This document shows, piece after piece, positions 45,258 through 53,150 of a DNA stretch of 64,000 nucleotides. Within the stretch, counting starts at the first letter, position 1, and the number at the start of each line of letters is the position of its first letter. The notes below the pieces were generated by a model. That model was not told the origin of the DNA. It did no database searches and saw only the letters and a program-made list of their open reading frames with translations. A program made the translations under genes and the position numbers. The DNA is from a virus. Location: the IMG/VR virus record IMGVR_UViG_3300032326_002451, positions 46,316 through 110,315 of that record, one strand, 5' to 3'.

Positions 45258-46601
45258 ATGACAAAAAGAAAGAATCAAATTGTTTGTGTTTTTTGTGGAG
45301 ACAACGCTTCAAGACAAATAGCAGAAAAATTGGAATATTTCTCACCTAAAAACCGTGATGTTTATTTATGCGAAAAGTGTTTTAATAGTTTTTCAGCCGG
45401 GACTGTTATGGGGCAGTTCCAATTAAATAATAAAATTTTATCTTTGATTGCCTCTGTAGATGACGATGAAACAGTTACAAATTTAAAAAATAAAATTGCT
45501 GAATATGCTCCTGCTTCAAAATACTCTGTAGCAAAACAAACTATGTCCAGGGCTAAAATCGCTCCTACAGACATTTATGATTTTTTGTGCACTAATGTTA
45601 TCGGTCAAGAAAATGCAAAGAAGAAAATTTCTCTAACTGTTTATGAGCATGTCAGAAATGCTTATAAATCAGATTTAAATGACAAACATAATATTTTATT
45701 TTTAGGTCCATCTGGCAGTGGAAAAACTTTAATAGTGAATAGCATTGCTAAAAAGTTAGATGTACCATATGTTTCCACCGATGCCACTTCTTTTTCGCCT
45801 ACTGGATTTCAAGGAGCTGATGCAGATACCTGTATACACGACTTGTACTTCAAATCAGATTATGATTCAGATTTAGCTCAAAAGGGTGTAGTGTTCATAG
45901 ATGAGATAGATAAGTTAGCATCTCAGAATACAGGAACAAGATTAGAAAGTTTTAATTATTCAACTCAGAGCACCTTGTTGAAAATGATTGAAGGTAAAAA
46001 AATAAAGATACCTGCCCAGTTGACGGGTGATGCTCCTGGCCCTGTGTATGTTGATACTTCTAAAATATTGTTCTGGTTTGGTGGTGCTTTCAATGGGCTT
46101 GAGAATGTAATAGGTAAAAAACAAGGATTTTCTGGCAAATCAATTGGTTTTAGAAATAATGGTGATGAAGAATACGATATCAAAATGAGAATTTATGATA
46201 TGTATCAAAATCTTTCTCAAGATGTTTTGGCAGAAAGTTTAATCGAATATGGCCTGTCAACTGAACTTGTTGGAAGAATTCAAACTATTGTACCATTGAG
46301 GCCATTAAACAAAGAAGAATTGCTTTCATGCCTTTTGAGTCTTGCAGATAGTCCTATTAGAAAAAATAAAATCATGTTTGCAGAATCTAATTTGGAACTT
46401 GATTTTACTGAAGACTACTATGATGAAGTAATTGAGAAAGCGGTAAAAACTGGTACAGGGGTAAGAGCTTTGAATTCTATTGTTAAGTCTTCTTTGTCCA
46501 GTGCTGCTTTTCAATATTTAGGATTGCAGACAGTCAAGTCAAAGCGAATTATTATCAACAAAGATTGTGTTGATGATCCCAATAAGTTTGATGTCTTTTA
46601 A
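45258..46601 (+). CDS. clpX: ClpX-type AAA+ unfoldase
   Basis: 447 residues with the ClpX layout. An N-terminal zinc domain has C10-x2-C13 and C38-x2-C41. The AAA+ module has Walker A GPSGSGKT near 150, Walker B VVFIDEIDKLAS near 210, and sensor/arginine region 'GLSTELVGRIQTIVPL'. The small C-terminal AAA+ lid ends it. The pore loop is GFQG where E. coli ClpX has GYVG, keeping the aromatic grip. An IGF tripeptide (KSIGFRN), the loop that docks ClpX on ClpP, is kept in the expected place. No ClpP is in the window, so it may use the host's ClpP or work alone as an unfoldase. Confidence 0.93.
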   Translation: MTKRKNQIVCVFCGDNASRQIAEKLEYFSPKNRDVYLCEKCFNSFSAGTVMGQFQLNNKILSLIASVDDDETVTNLKNKIAEYAPASKYSVAKQTMSRAKIAPTDIYDFLCTNVIGQENAKKKISLTVYEHVRNAYKSDLNDKHNILFLGPSGSGKTLIVNSIAKKLDVPYVSTDATSFSPTGFQGADADTCIHDLYFKSDYDSDLAQKGVVFIDEIDKLASQNTGTRLESFNYSTQSTLLKMIEGKKIKIPAQLTGDAPGPVYVDTSKILFWFGGAFNGLENVIGKKQGFSGKSIGFRNNGDEEYDIKMRIYDMYQNLSQDVLAESLIEYGLSTELVGRIQTIVPLRPLNKEELLSCLLSLADSPIRKNKIMFAESNLELDFTEDYYDEVIEKAVKTGTGVRALNSIVKSSLSSAAFQYLGLQTVKSKRIIINKDCVDDPNKFDVF

Positions 46602-46636
46602 AGGATTTGCCTACCTTAAATATAAAATATATAAGT

Positions 46637-47719
46637 ATGCATTATCAAAATCCCGAAAACCTAATACAACAAGCCTTGGAAATTCATAAAGAAAATACAA
46701 GGCTTGTTCGTTTAGCTGCACCACCAGCAGATTATAATTTTTGCGATCAGTGGTTTCAGCTACAAACCAATCCTGAAATGATAAGACTTAAAGCCACATT
46801 AGCTTTTATGCCAGCAAGAGGATTTGTTAGATGGTGGTCAGAGTTATATAATGCTACAGACAGAATTAGAGAAATTAGAAGTATTTTTGATACTGATATA
46901 GTGCCAAATGAAACCTTGAGAGAGTTTGGATTAGATCGAAGCTATGCTAACTTTCCCTTTGATTCCACTCATCCTAATGGCATAGACCCAGCGGTTTGGC
47001 AAAGAATAGATGACAAATTAAATTTATTGTGTCGATATTTATTTGTATGGACATTCCGTGTAGCAATGGCTGGAGATACAGCAAACTACACAAGATTTTT
47101 GAGAGACTATCCCGATCCAAATGTTTCTCAAGCACAACCACTAACACCAGAAATCAAACTTGATCAACTTATAGAAAAGAAAATACCTAATGATTTGTTA
47201 AAAGAATATAAAATTAACAAGCCAAATGCTGCGTATATAGATTCATTGCCATATATAAAAAATGAAGTAACTAAATTCTTTTTAAACTCATTTCCTTTCG
47301 ACCAAGATGGAAATATAGCCAGAAGTCATTTTTTGAAAAAAATGCCAGCCAAGCGTTTTAATTTTGATGAATATTGGAATTCATTGATGGGTATGTATTC
47401 AAATGTTGATGAAATAAGAAATGTACTTGATTCTGATGTTACTTTAGATACTTCATCAGGTGGTCCTGCTGCTTCAAAATTGAAAGAATTAGGAACAATT
47501 TCAGGATCTTCAAATGCAAATGTTGATGATATTCATGCAAAATTAGAGCAATTGATCAATTCTATCAGAGTACATGAAGTTAATAGTTTGAAAGAAAGAT
47601 GGGTGAAAATATTTGGCGGATTGTCAAAAGTTACTAAGCCATTCCTTGATGTATATCAAACATCATTAAATTTGCAAGGAGCATTAGGGTCATCTTTGAG
47701 GAGAGATAGATATGTCTAA
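46637..47719 (+). CDS. Probable virion protein, unknown
   Basis: 360 residues from ATG 46637; an upstream in-frame TTG at 46607 sits directly on its ribosome-like AAAGGA and is less likely. The sequence is helical with Trp/Phe-rich segments ('ARGFVRWWSELYNATDRIRE'), and a second half repeats the theme ('AKRFNFDEYWNSLMGMYSNVDEIRNVLDSD'), suggesting an internal duplication. Near residue 25 is 'TRLVRLAAPP', like the K/R-x-A leader tag of neighbours. It is followed by two genes of similar style (47712, 48295), which together look like a virion module. Confidence 0.6.
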   Translation: MHYQNPENLIQQALEIHKENTRLVRLAAPPADYNFCDQWFQLQTNPEMIRLKATLAFMPARGFVRWWSELYNATDRIREIRSIFDTDIVPNETLREFGLDRSYANFPFDSTHPNGIDPAVWQRIDDKLNLLCRYLFVWTFRVAMAGDTANYTRFLRDYPDPNVSQAQPLTPEIKLDQLIEKKIPNDLLKEYKINKPNAAYIDSLPYIKNEVTKFFLNSFPFDQDGNIARSHFLKKMPAKRFNFDEYWNSLMGMYSNVDEIRNVLDSDVTLDTSSGGPAASKLKELGTISGSSNANVDDIHAKLEQLINSIRVHEVNSLKERWVKIFGGLSKVTKPFLDVYQTSLNLQGALGSSLRRDRYV

Positions 47720-48290
47720 ATTTGTAAAAGTTGCAGCACTACCAGCAATTGATTTTTCTAAAATTGCTTTTTCAATGTTCAAGAGCTTTCCAATGATTCA
47801 AAGTGCCTTGAAAACAATGTTCCCTGGTGCAATAAACTGGTTAGATCCTATAGAAGTTACTAATAAATTTCTCCAAGCTTTACAAGATCCAGAGTTCCAA
47901 GATTTGGCTGTTACATTAGCTCAACAATTTATTTCTCATAGGGGTCAAAAATTAAACATAAATGAAAGAGATATGTTTAAGAATTACGACTACTATTATA
48001 AAACCAAAGGCACAGCACTTCCTGGTATGAGCCAAAATCTTATGCCAACTATTGGAGCTGGTGCATATCAAGCAACTACTGGCCAATTGCCAAAAAAAGA
48101 AATTGTTCCAACAAAAAGTTTCAATTCAATCATGAATGAGATCAAGGCTATCACCTCTGAAATTGGTTTTCAAACATTAGATCCAGCTGCAAAAAGAAAA
48201 ATCTTATCAAACAAAATCAGTGAATATACAAGAGAGTTAGCACCTTTCAGAGAATATCTTAAAAAGAACTTCCCAGTCTTTTCAAATTAA
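47712..48290 (+). CDS. Probable virion protein with KVA leader, unknown
   Basis: 192 residues. The N-terminus SKFVKVAALPAIDFSKIAF fits the leader tag. The body is helical with a Gly/Ala-rich middle ('MPTIGAGAYQATTGQLPKKE'). It starts eight bases inside the previous gene with a GAGGAG ribosome site. No recognised domain. Confidence 0.6.
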   Translation: MSKFVKVAALPAIDFSKIAFSMFKSFPMIQSALKTMFPGAINWLDPIEVTNKFLQALQDPEFQDLAVTLAQQFISHRGQKLNINERDMFKNYDYYYKTKGTALPGMSQNLMPTIGAGAYQATTGQLPKKEIVPTKSFNSIMNEIKAITSEIGFQTLDPAAKRKILSNKISEYTRELAPFREYLKKNFPVFSN

Positions 48291-48294
48291 TACA

Positions 48295-48987
48295 ATGAAA
48301 ACAGATTATATAAAACTTGCACAATTTTTAGACAAAATTGGAAAATACAAACAAGCTGACAATATTGAGAAATATCTAAAAACAGCTCAATTTTCTGCTC
48401 CAACCTATCAATCTGGTGGGCCTAAAAATCCATACACAGGTTACTTAGATGCTACAGCTATGGGAAGACAACAAGCTGGATTTGGAGCTGGACTTCAACA
48501 AGGCATAGGTAGAGAATCTGGTATTGTTGGATTTTTGCCTTTGACTCCTGATCAGATGCAACAAATGACACCTCAAGATATATTCAATTATAATACTTCT
48601 TTAGGTGAACAACTTGTACAAGATGCTCAGCAATATACAGGGCCAAGTAAATTTCAACAAATTATTACTATGATTGCTCAAAGACTTCAAGCTGCAACCC
48701 CTGAAAACAAATCACAGATATATCAACAATCTTTAGAAGAGTTAATATCATCAGAGTTGAGCAATTTAGTCATGAATGGAACTCCTCAAAACTTAAATCT
48801 TAGTCTGCAAAACTTAAGAATGTTAAATTTGCCAGAAGTTTTTAGTAGAACTGTGCCTCAAGCAATTCAATTTGCTCTACAGTCAATGTCTATGGATGCA
48901 AATCCTGATGTCAAGAAAAGATATAATGATTTTGTTAATGATCCAGTTGTGAGACAATACGCACCAGGCTTTTCTCCAATCCAATAA
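48295..48987 (+). CDS. Probable virion protein with helical leader, unknown
   Basis: 230 residues. Residues 1-33 ('DYIKLAQFLDKIGKYKQAD' then 'NIEKYLKTAQF') are the clearest copy of the shared leader: helix, LD..G turn, AD, helix, and a terminal K-x-A-Q. The remainder is Gln/Pro-rich and helical ('QMQQMTPQDIFNYNTSLGEQ'). It begins four bases after the previous stop with no Shine-Dalgarno sequence. No recognised family. Confidence 0.6.
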   Translation: MKTDYIKLAQFLDKIGKYKQADNIEKYLKTAQFSAPTYQSGGPKNPYTGYLDATAMGRQQAGFGAGLQQGIGRESGIVGFLPLTPDQMQQMTPQDIFNYNTSLGEQLVQDAQQYTGPSKFQQIITMIAQRLQAATPENKSQIYQQSLEELISSELSNLVMNGTPQNLNLSLQNLRMLNLPEVFSRTVPQAIQFALQSMSMDANPDVKKRYNDFVNDPVVRQYAPGFSPIQ

Positions 48988-49003
48988 TCAGTATAAATAG
49001 TGT

Positions 49004-49789
49004 ATGACTGAAAAATGCCCTGTTTATCTTGGAAATAATTGCGTATTAAAATCTTTATTTACAAAACAATTTAATTCTAAAATATTTAGTGTTGAATTAA
49101 ATCAATTAGAAGAAAGATATCCATCTAATTGTGAAGGTTTAATATCTAAATGCTGCTTTGCAAAACAAGAAGAAATTCAAGAACATAAAACAGAATCTGA
49201 TTCAAAAGAAACTGTTGAAGAAGTAGCTGAAGAAGTAGCTGAAGAAGTTGTTGAAGAATCACCAAAAGTAAAAGTTAGCATTCACCAGATAGAAAATCCA
49301 TATTTGGTAAAGGCTGATGTCTTAGTTTATCCATCAAATAATGTCCTTACTATTGATGACGCATTATTAAATAGATTGTCATATGGAAAAATACAACAAG
49401 AATGTGACAAAATTAAAAAACCAATTAATATGGGCTCTGTCTATACAACTTCAAATGGTGGGGAAAATTCAAAAGTACAAGCAAAAAAAGTTTACCATGC
49501 TGTTGTAGCTGGCGAATCAAGACTTGTAAATGAAGCTGATATCAAGCTTGCAATTAGAAAAGCTTTACATTTAGCTAACGAATCTAAAGTTCGTAATATT
49601 GTAATGCTGCCGCCTGATTGTGGAACTCATGATATTCAAGATGCTGCAAGGGTTCATCTATCCTCTATTTTAACTTTTATGCAGTCTGAGAAACATATTT
49701 CTTTTAAGAATATTTTCATTGTGATGGAAGACAAGGAATCTTATGATGTCTACAATGAATATTATAAAAGAGTCTTTAAAAGTAGGTGA
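49004..49789 (+). CDS. Macro-domain protein with Cys-rich N-terminus
   Basis: 261 residues. Residues about 1-52 contain several Cys (C5, C13, C43, a CC pair near 49-50), a likely zinc or disulphide cap. A Glu-Val repeat linker follows (EEVAEEVAEEVVEE). Residues about 88-255 resemble a macro (ADP-ribose-binding) domain: 'LVKADVLVYPSNNVLTIDD', 'INMGSVYTTSNGG', 'KVYHAVVAGES', 'IVMLPPDCGTHD'. The usual Gly-rich GGGV loop is replaced by acidic residues, so it may bind another nucleotide or lack hydrolase activity. Macro domains remove or read ADP-ribose, a mark used in anti-phage defence and phage takeover. Confidence 0.75.
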   Translation: MTEKCPVYLGNNCVLKSLFTKQFNSKIFSVELNQLEERYPSNCEGLISKCCFAKQEEIQEHKTESDSKETVEEVAEEVAEEVVEESPKVKVSIHQIENPYLVKADVLVYPSNNVLTIDDALLNRLSYGKIQQECDKIKKPINMGSVYTTSNGGENSKVQAKKVYHAVVAGESRLVNEADIKLAIRKALHLANESKVRNIVMLPPDCGTHDIQDAARVHLSSILTFMQSEKHISFKNIFIVMEDKESYDVYNEYYKRVFKSR

Positions 49790-49793
49790 GAGC

Positions 49794-50138
49794 ATGGATA
49801 TAGTGAATGATTTTAAGAATCCATCAAACTTATTGGTAGCATTTTTAGACAGCATAAACAAGCCCTTATGTATTATAGATGATAACGGTAATGCATTGTT
49901 GAATAATCAAGCTAAAGAGTTAAAAAACAGGGGATTTGACATAGATCTTCATTCAAGTAAGATAAAGAAAAATACCACTGCTACTGTCCTACATAAAGGC
50001 ACAAAATATTGTATTGAAAAAAAAGATATCAATCATGGAACAAATAGTTGTGTTTGTACTGTGAGCGAAGAAGATGAAACTATTGCAAGACTGACTGAAT
50101 CTTCTAAAAAATTAAAAAAAGTTCTAAGCGTTTTGTAA
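49794..50138 (+). CDS. Small PAS-like protein
   Basis: 114 residues from ATG 49794, which has an AGGTGAG ribosome site; an in-frame ATG at 49743 overlaps the previous gene. 'LVAFLDSINKPLCIIDDNGNALLNNQAKEL' (split here as LVAFLDSINKPL and CIIDDNGNALLNNQAKEL) has the opening helix-strand-strand of PAS domains, and a Cys-containing beta sheet follows (CIEKKD, SCVCTVSEED). A short helical tail ends it. No output domain is fused, so it would act as a small sensor or binding module. The assignment is moderate. Confidence 0.55.
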   Translation: MDIVNDFKNPSNLLVAFLDSINKPLCIIDDNGNALLNNQAKELKNRGFDIDLHSSKIKKNTTATVLHKGTKYCIEKKDINHGTNSCVCTVSEEDETIARLTESSKKLKKVLSVL

Positions 50139-50160
50139 ATTCTTCTGAAGGGGGTTTATC

Positions 50161-50616
50161 ATGGAAGAAAACGAAATTGGTATAGAACAACTTAAAACTG
50201 TGTACAAAGCACAGACAGAGGCATATTTGGAATTCAATATGGCCTTGATAAATATTCTTTCAAACCAGAAAGAAATTCTCACGAAAGTCGAATCATTAAA
50301 GATTATTTCTGAAGATGAATTCAGAAACTTATCACAAGAATATCATGCTCTTGAAAAATTATTTGTGAATTTTCAAAATAGTCAAGTGCTTAGAGATGAA
50401 TCGTTAGAAGGAACTACTGACGATTTTAAAGCTACCATTACTAATTTCAATGAAGATATTAACTCATTGAAAACAGAAGTTAAGAAGCTTACTTCAATGC
50501 ACTGGGACATCAAAAACTCATGGAATAAATTGGCTTGGACAGTTGGTGGAATTTTAGCTTTTCTAACAGCATTACAAGTTGTAACCGGCAAGGGCTTGAT
50601 TGATATATTTAGATAA
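50161..50616 (+). CDS. Coiled-coil protein with C-terminal membrane anchor
   Basis: 151 residues. The first about 120 form a long charged coiled coil with heptad-like Leu/Ile; one hydrophobic helix near the C-terminus (AWTVGGILAFLTALQVVTG) should anchor it in the inner membrane. The layout recalls XhlA-type haemolysin/holin-accessory proteins, though it is longer. A purine-rich GAAGGGGG precedes the ATG. It may help lysis or tether a phage complex to the membrane. Confidence 0.6.
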   Translation: MEENEIGIEQLKTVYKAQTEAYLEFNMALINILSNQKEILTKVESLKIISEDEFRNLSQEYHALEKLFVNFQNSQVLRDESLEGTTDDFKATITNFNEDINSLKTEVKKLTSMHWDIKNSWNKLAWTVGGILAFLTALQVVTGKGLIDIFR

Positions 50617-50846
50617 TGCCAACAATAGCTTGTTTGTGTGATAAATGCGGAAAGAGTTTTTATATGAAAGATGAAATGTATCATCCAGCAGCTAAAAACC
50701 CTTTCCGTATGACTAAAAAACAAAAAGAAATTCCAAATACATGGGAAGATTGGATTTTGCATGTCTCATCTAATTGTGAAGAATGTAGATTGCCATACAC
50801 CCCTTCAAGTTGTTTGAAAGATTTGGATAAATTAAGAGGAGGCTAA
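50616..50846 (+). CDS. Small zinc-ribbon protein
   Basis: 76 residues with Cys pairs C-x-C-x2-C (CLCDKC) at 6-11 and CEEC near 54-57, plus a later Cys; a zinc ribbon is likely. The start overlaps the previous stop by one base (TAATG). The last four bases overlap the opposing gene ending at 50843. Unknown role. Confidence 0.65.
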   Translation: MPTIACLCDKCGKSFYMKDEMYHPAAKNPFRMTKKQKEIPNTWEDWILHVSSNCEECRLPYTPSSCLKDLDKLRGG

Positions 50847-51130
50847 GACATATCTGGATGAGACAAATTCTCTTCAAAGCTATTAATGATGCTTCTCAAA
50901 GTTTCGGCGCTTAAACTGCCATTATTATCAAACTTTATATTGTTGTGTTGAGCAAGATCTAAAAATATTCCACCAATAAACTCATTCATTATTTGTTCTG
51001 TATTTATATTAGATTTTGGCTCTTCTTTTGATTCCATGGGTATCTCTGATAAAATATCATCAGCTTCATTTTCCAAGCCCATATCTATCAATTCTTTGGC
51101 TATTTTGATCAAAGCTATTGTATTCATCAT
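50843..51130 (-). CDS. Small helical protein with shared AD leader motif
   Basis: 95 residues. The N-terminus 'TIALIKIAKELIDMGLENEA' then 'DDILSEI' matches the leader motif (K-x-A...G....AD.I). An acidic linker and a helical C-terminus follow. There are two adjacent ATGs (51130, 51127). It begins directly after the stop of the upstream zinc-ribbon gene. Unknown role. Confidence 0.6.
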   Translation of the reverse strand: MMNTIALIKIAKELIDMGLENEADDILSEIPMESKEEPKSNINTEQIMNEFIGGIFLDLAQHNNIKFDNNGSLSAETLRSIINSFEENLSHPDMS

Positions 51131-51394
51131 TTACCCTGTTTTAAAAATATCAGAAAACAATTTGTCTATGTAATCTTTGGAAGCTGTTCTATTATTACTA
51201 TTATGCTTATTACAAAGATTTTTTCCAATAAATGAATTCATCCATGGTTGGTCTTGTGCGTGTTGTAAAATAAATATAGAACCACATTTATTACGGCAGA
51301 ACATACCACCACAGAGAGCACAAGTTGCGGGATATAGCATTGGCTCCCCGCAAACTTCACACAAAGGAGGGGTTTTCTTTCTATTTCTTGGCAT
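51131..51394 (-). CDS. Small double zinc-finger protein
   Basis: 87 residues from the ATG at 51394; the frame extends to a TTG at 51430, but neither start has a strong ribosome site. Cys pairs CEVC, CALC and C...C (MFCRNKC), with LCNKH, suggest two zinc sites of HIT-finger or treble-clef style. The C-terminus is helical and basic. It is immediately upstream of the 95-residue gene, so co-transcribed. Confidence 0.6.
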   Translation of the reverse strand: MPRNRKKTPPLCEVCGEPMLYPATCALCGGMFCRNKCGSIFILQHAQDQPWMNSFIGKNLCNKHNSNNRTASKDYIDKLFSDIFKTG

Positions 51395-51509
51395 GTAGTT
51401 GTTAAGATTTGGATTCACGTCATTTACCAACTTTTGATGATATTATCATTAGTTATTAATACATTAAAAATTTCAAGTAATTCCTGCTTGAAACGGAAAG
51501 GATATGCAA

Positions 51510-52136
51510 ATGATTAATATTTTGAGAATATTAATTGCTTTTATATGCATGCTGATAACAGTAAGCGCAGTAAAAGCTAAAGAAATTAATCAAGACGCTA
51601 AGGCATCCGTGTCAAATAGTGCAAAGGACAAACTTGATAAAAAAGTAAAAATCTTTAAATTTATCAAACTTGTTCAACCAAAATATACTGATTCTTATAT
51701 TCAAAAAATTGTTGATGCAATTTTTAAATATGGCAAGAAATACAATGTCGAACCATATATTATTGCTTCAACTGCTTATGTTGAAAGTGAGTTCAGTATG
51801 AGAAGCAGACCATGTGTCGGCATCATGCAACTTCTTAGATCTTCTATGAAATGGCTTAATCCCAAGAAAGAATATGATCCATATACAATTGATGGAAATA
51901 TTGCTCTTGGAACCAAAGAATTAAGCATGCACATAAATAGAAATGTCAATAGAGGCAATCTTGTTGATAGATCATCTTCTAACGATAGAACTTTGAGATA
52001 CATGTGGGGAAGATACAATGGCGCTGGTTCAAGAAGTTATTATTCTACAAAAACTTTGAAAGTGATGCATACATTAGTTTCAAAAGATTTAGAAGAAATA
52101 AGAGTCAGGTTGAAAAAAGGACCAATCTGGAGATAA
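51510..52136 (+). CDS. Exported lytic transglycosylase (SLT domain)
   Basis: 208 residues from ATG 51510, seven bases after AAAGGA; an ATG at 51504 is too close to it. Residues 1-22 are a signal peptide (hydrophobic core LRILIAFICMLITVSAV, Ala-x-Ala-like VKA). The catalytic domain has 'IIASTAYVESEFSMRSR' with the general-acid Glu92, 'VGIMQLL' and 'MWGRYNGAG', the SLT/lysozyme-like motifs. It cleaves peptidoglycan with 1,6-anhydro product in known relatives. Being exported, it differs from the GH73 enzyme at 42063 and may be a lysis enzyme. A strong terminator follows. Confidence 0.88.
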   Translation: MINILRILIAFICMLITVSAVKAKEINQDAKASVSNSAKDKLDKKVKIFKFIKLVQPKYTDSYIQKIVDAIFKYGKKYNVEPYIIASTAYVESEFSMRSRPCVGIMQLLRSSMKWLNPKKEYDPYTIDGNIALGTKELSMHINRNVNRGNLVDRSSSNDRTLRYMWGRYNGAGSRSYYSTKTLKVMHTLVSKDLEEIRVRLKKGPIWR

Positions 52137-52137
52137 A

Positions 52138-52172
52138 AAAAAGAGGAGAGCAAATGCTCTCCTCTTTTTTTG
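52138..52172. terminator. Strong bidirectional terminator between convergent genes
   Basis: AGAGGAGAGC / GCTCTCCTCT with an AAAT loop, flanked by an A run on the left and T7 on the right, so it works on both strands. It serves the transglycosylase gene and the opposing 200-residue gene. Confidence 0.92.
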
Positions 52173-52189
52173 GTTATAACCAGAAAAGA

Positions 52190-52792
52190 CTAACCACCAC
52201 CAACAGTCATGGTATATCTGTTTTGTGAAGATGGGTATCTTGATATTGCAGTTGTAGCACCACCAGCGTATCCGTAGGAACCTGGTGTATTGATGATATT
52301 CAAGTCACCAATCATTCTGTTCATTTCAAAAGTAACTTTTTGGCACTTGCTTGTCAAGTTAGCATATGAAAGTTTCAAGAATGAAGCTGCTACAGCTTTT
52401 TCAGTTGCAGTCATACCAGAAACTGCAGTTGTATATGCTGAAATAACTGTAGACAAGTTTGATAAGATTGTTGTGAAATCACCAAAAGTATCTGTGTAAT
52501 AAGAGGAAGCTATTGTACCAAGAGGTGAAACACCAACTCTTGCGTCTGTAGGATACTTAGCTGCTGAATTGTAAATTACACTCGAAACGTCGTTTGCGTC
52601 AAGAGCTTGGAATGATGGTTGTCCTGTTGAGATACCAAGACCAACAACAAGATTCTTAAATTCTTGATAATTTACTGTATTATTAAAATAATCTGATCCT
52701 GGGTCGTTTGTAAAGGCAATACCGCCTCTTGCAGCAGCTGTTACTCCTGCCCCGCCTAATACTGGATACAAACTTGATGGATAGGTTGGCAT
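52190..52792 (-). CDS. Probable virion structural protein
   Basis: 200 residues, rich in Ala, Ser, Thr, Gly and Tyr, with no Cys pair or membrane span. It has a helical middle ('TATEKAVAASFLKLSYANLT') and a Gly/Tyr-rich C-terminus ending TMTVGGG. The ribosome site is AAGGAG. It has its own likely promoter (52817-52846), which suggests high expression, as for a major structural protein. Family not recognised. Confidence 0.6.
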   Translation of the reverse strand: MPTYPSSLYPVLGGAGVTAAARGGIAFTNDPGSDYFNNTVNYQEFKNLVVGLGISTGQPSFQALDANDVSSVIYNSAAKYPTDARVGVSPLGTIASSYYTDTFGDFTTILSNLSTVISAYTTAVSGMTATEKAVAASFLKLSYANLTSKCQKVTFEMNRMIGDLNIINTPGSYGYAGGATTAISRYPSSQNRYTMTVGGG

Positions 52793-53150
52793 TTTAAAAA
52801 CTCCTTAAACCTTTTTATAATATTTCTTCGAAGAAAACATTGTAAAACTTTTTTTGTTTTCATATATCCTATTATTACAATTCCTTTTTTCCACCTGCAA
52901 AAAGCCTGTTTTGTGTGATGTTGCAATGTACAAAGATAATGTAATAAAAGTTTATATTTATGATTTTCTGTAAAAGAAATCGATGTCCTTTATATTCTTA
53001 TTTATGTGCAAAACATTTTGTGATTAGCTTTATAGAAAGAAAAAAGGATTGAAATATAGAACAATATTAAAGATTCTTTTTAATTCCACTCGTGAATTTG
53101 AGCCTGATCGAATATTGTTTTTTATGTGTTATTGGAAGTAAAAAAATAAG
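52793..53150. other. 358-bp AT-rich divergent intergenic region
   Basis: Non-coding between a minus structural gene and the plus fibre gene. It holds the promoter above and a palindrome TTTCTTCGAAGAAA. An inverted pair ACAATATT/AATATTGT about 50 bases apart lies near 53060-53125. I see no convincing ORF or tRNA. A plus-strand promoter for the fibre operon is expected but not clear. Confidence 0.6.
52817..52846 (-). promoter_or_regulatory. Probable sigma-70-like promoter
   Basis: Minus strand TTTACA (52846-52841), 18-base spacer, TATTAT (52822-52817); both boxes match consensus at five of six positions. It would start transcription near 52810, just ahead of the AAGGAG ribosome site of the 200-residue gene. 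Confidence 0.6.

Noticed and set aside
48992-48999. TATAAATA, identical to the T4 late promoter box
   Set aside because: It ends four bases before the ATG at 49004, so a transcript would start inside the gene; AT-rich chance is likely. No other well-placed copies were noticed.
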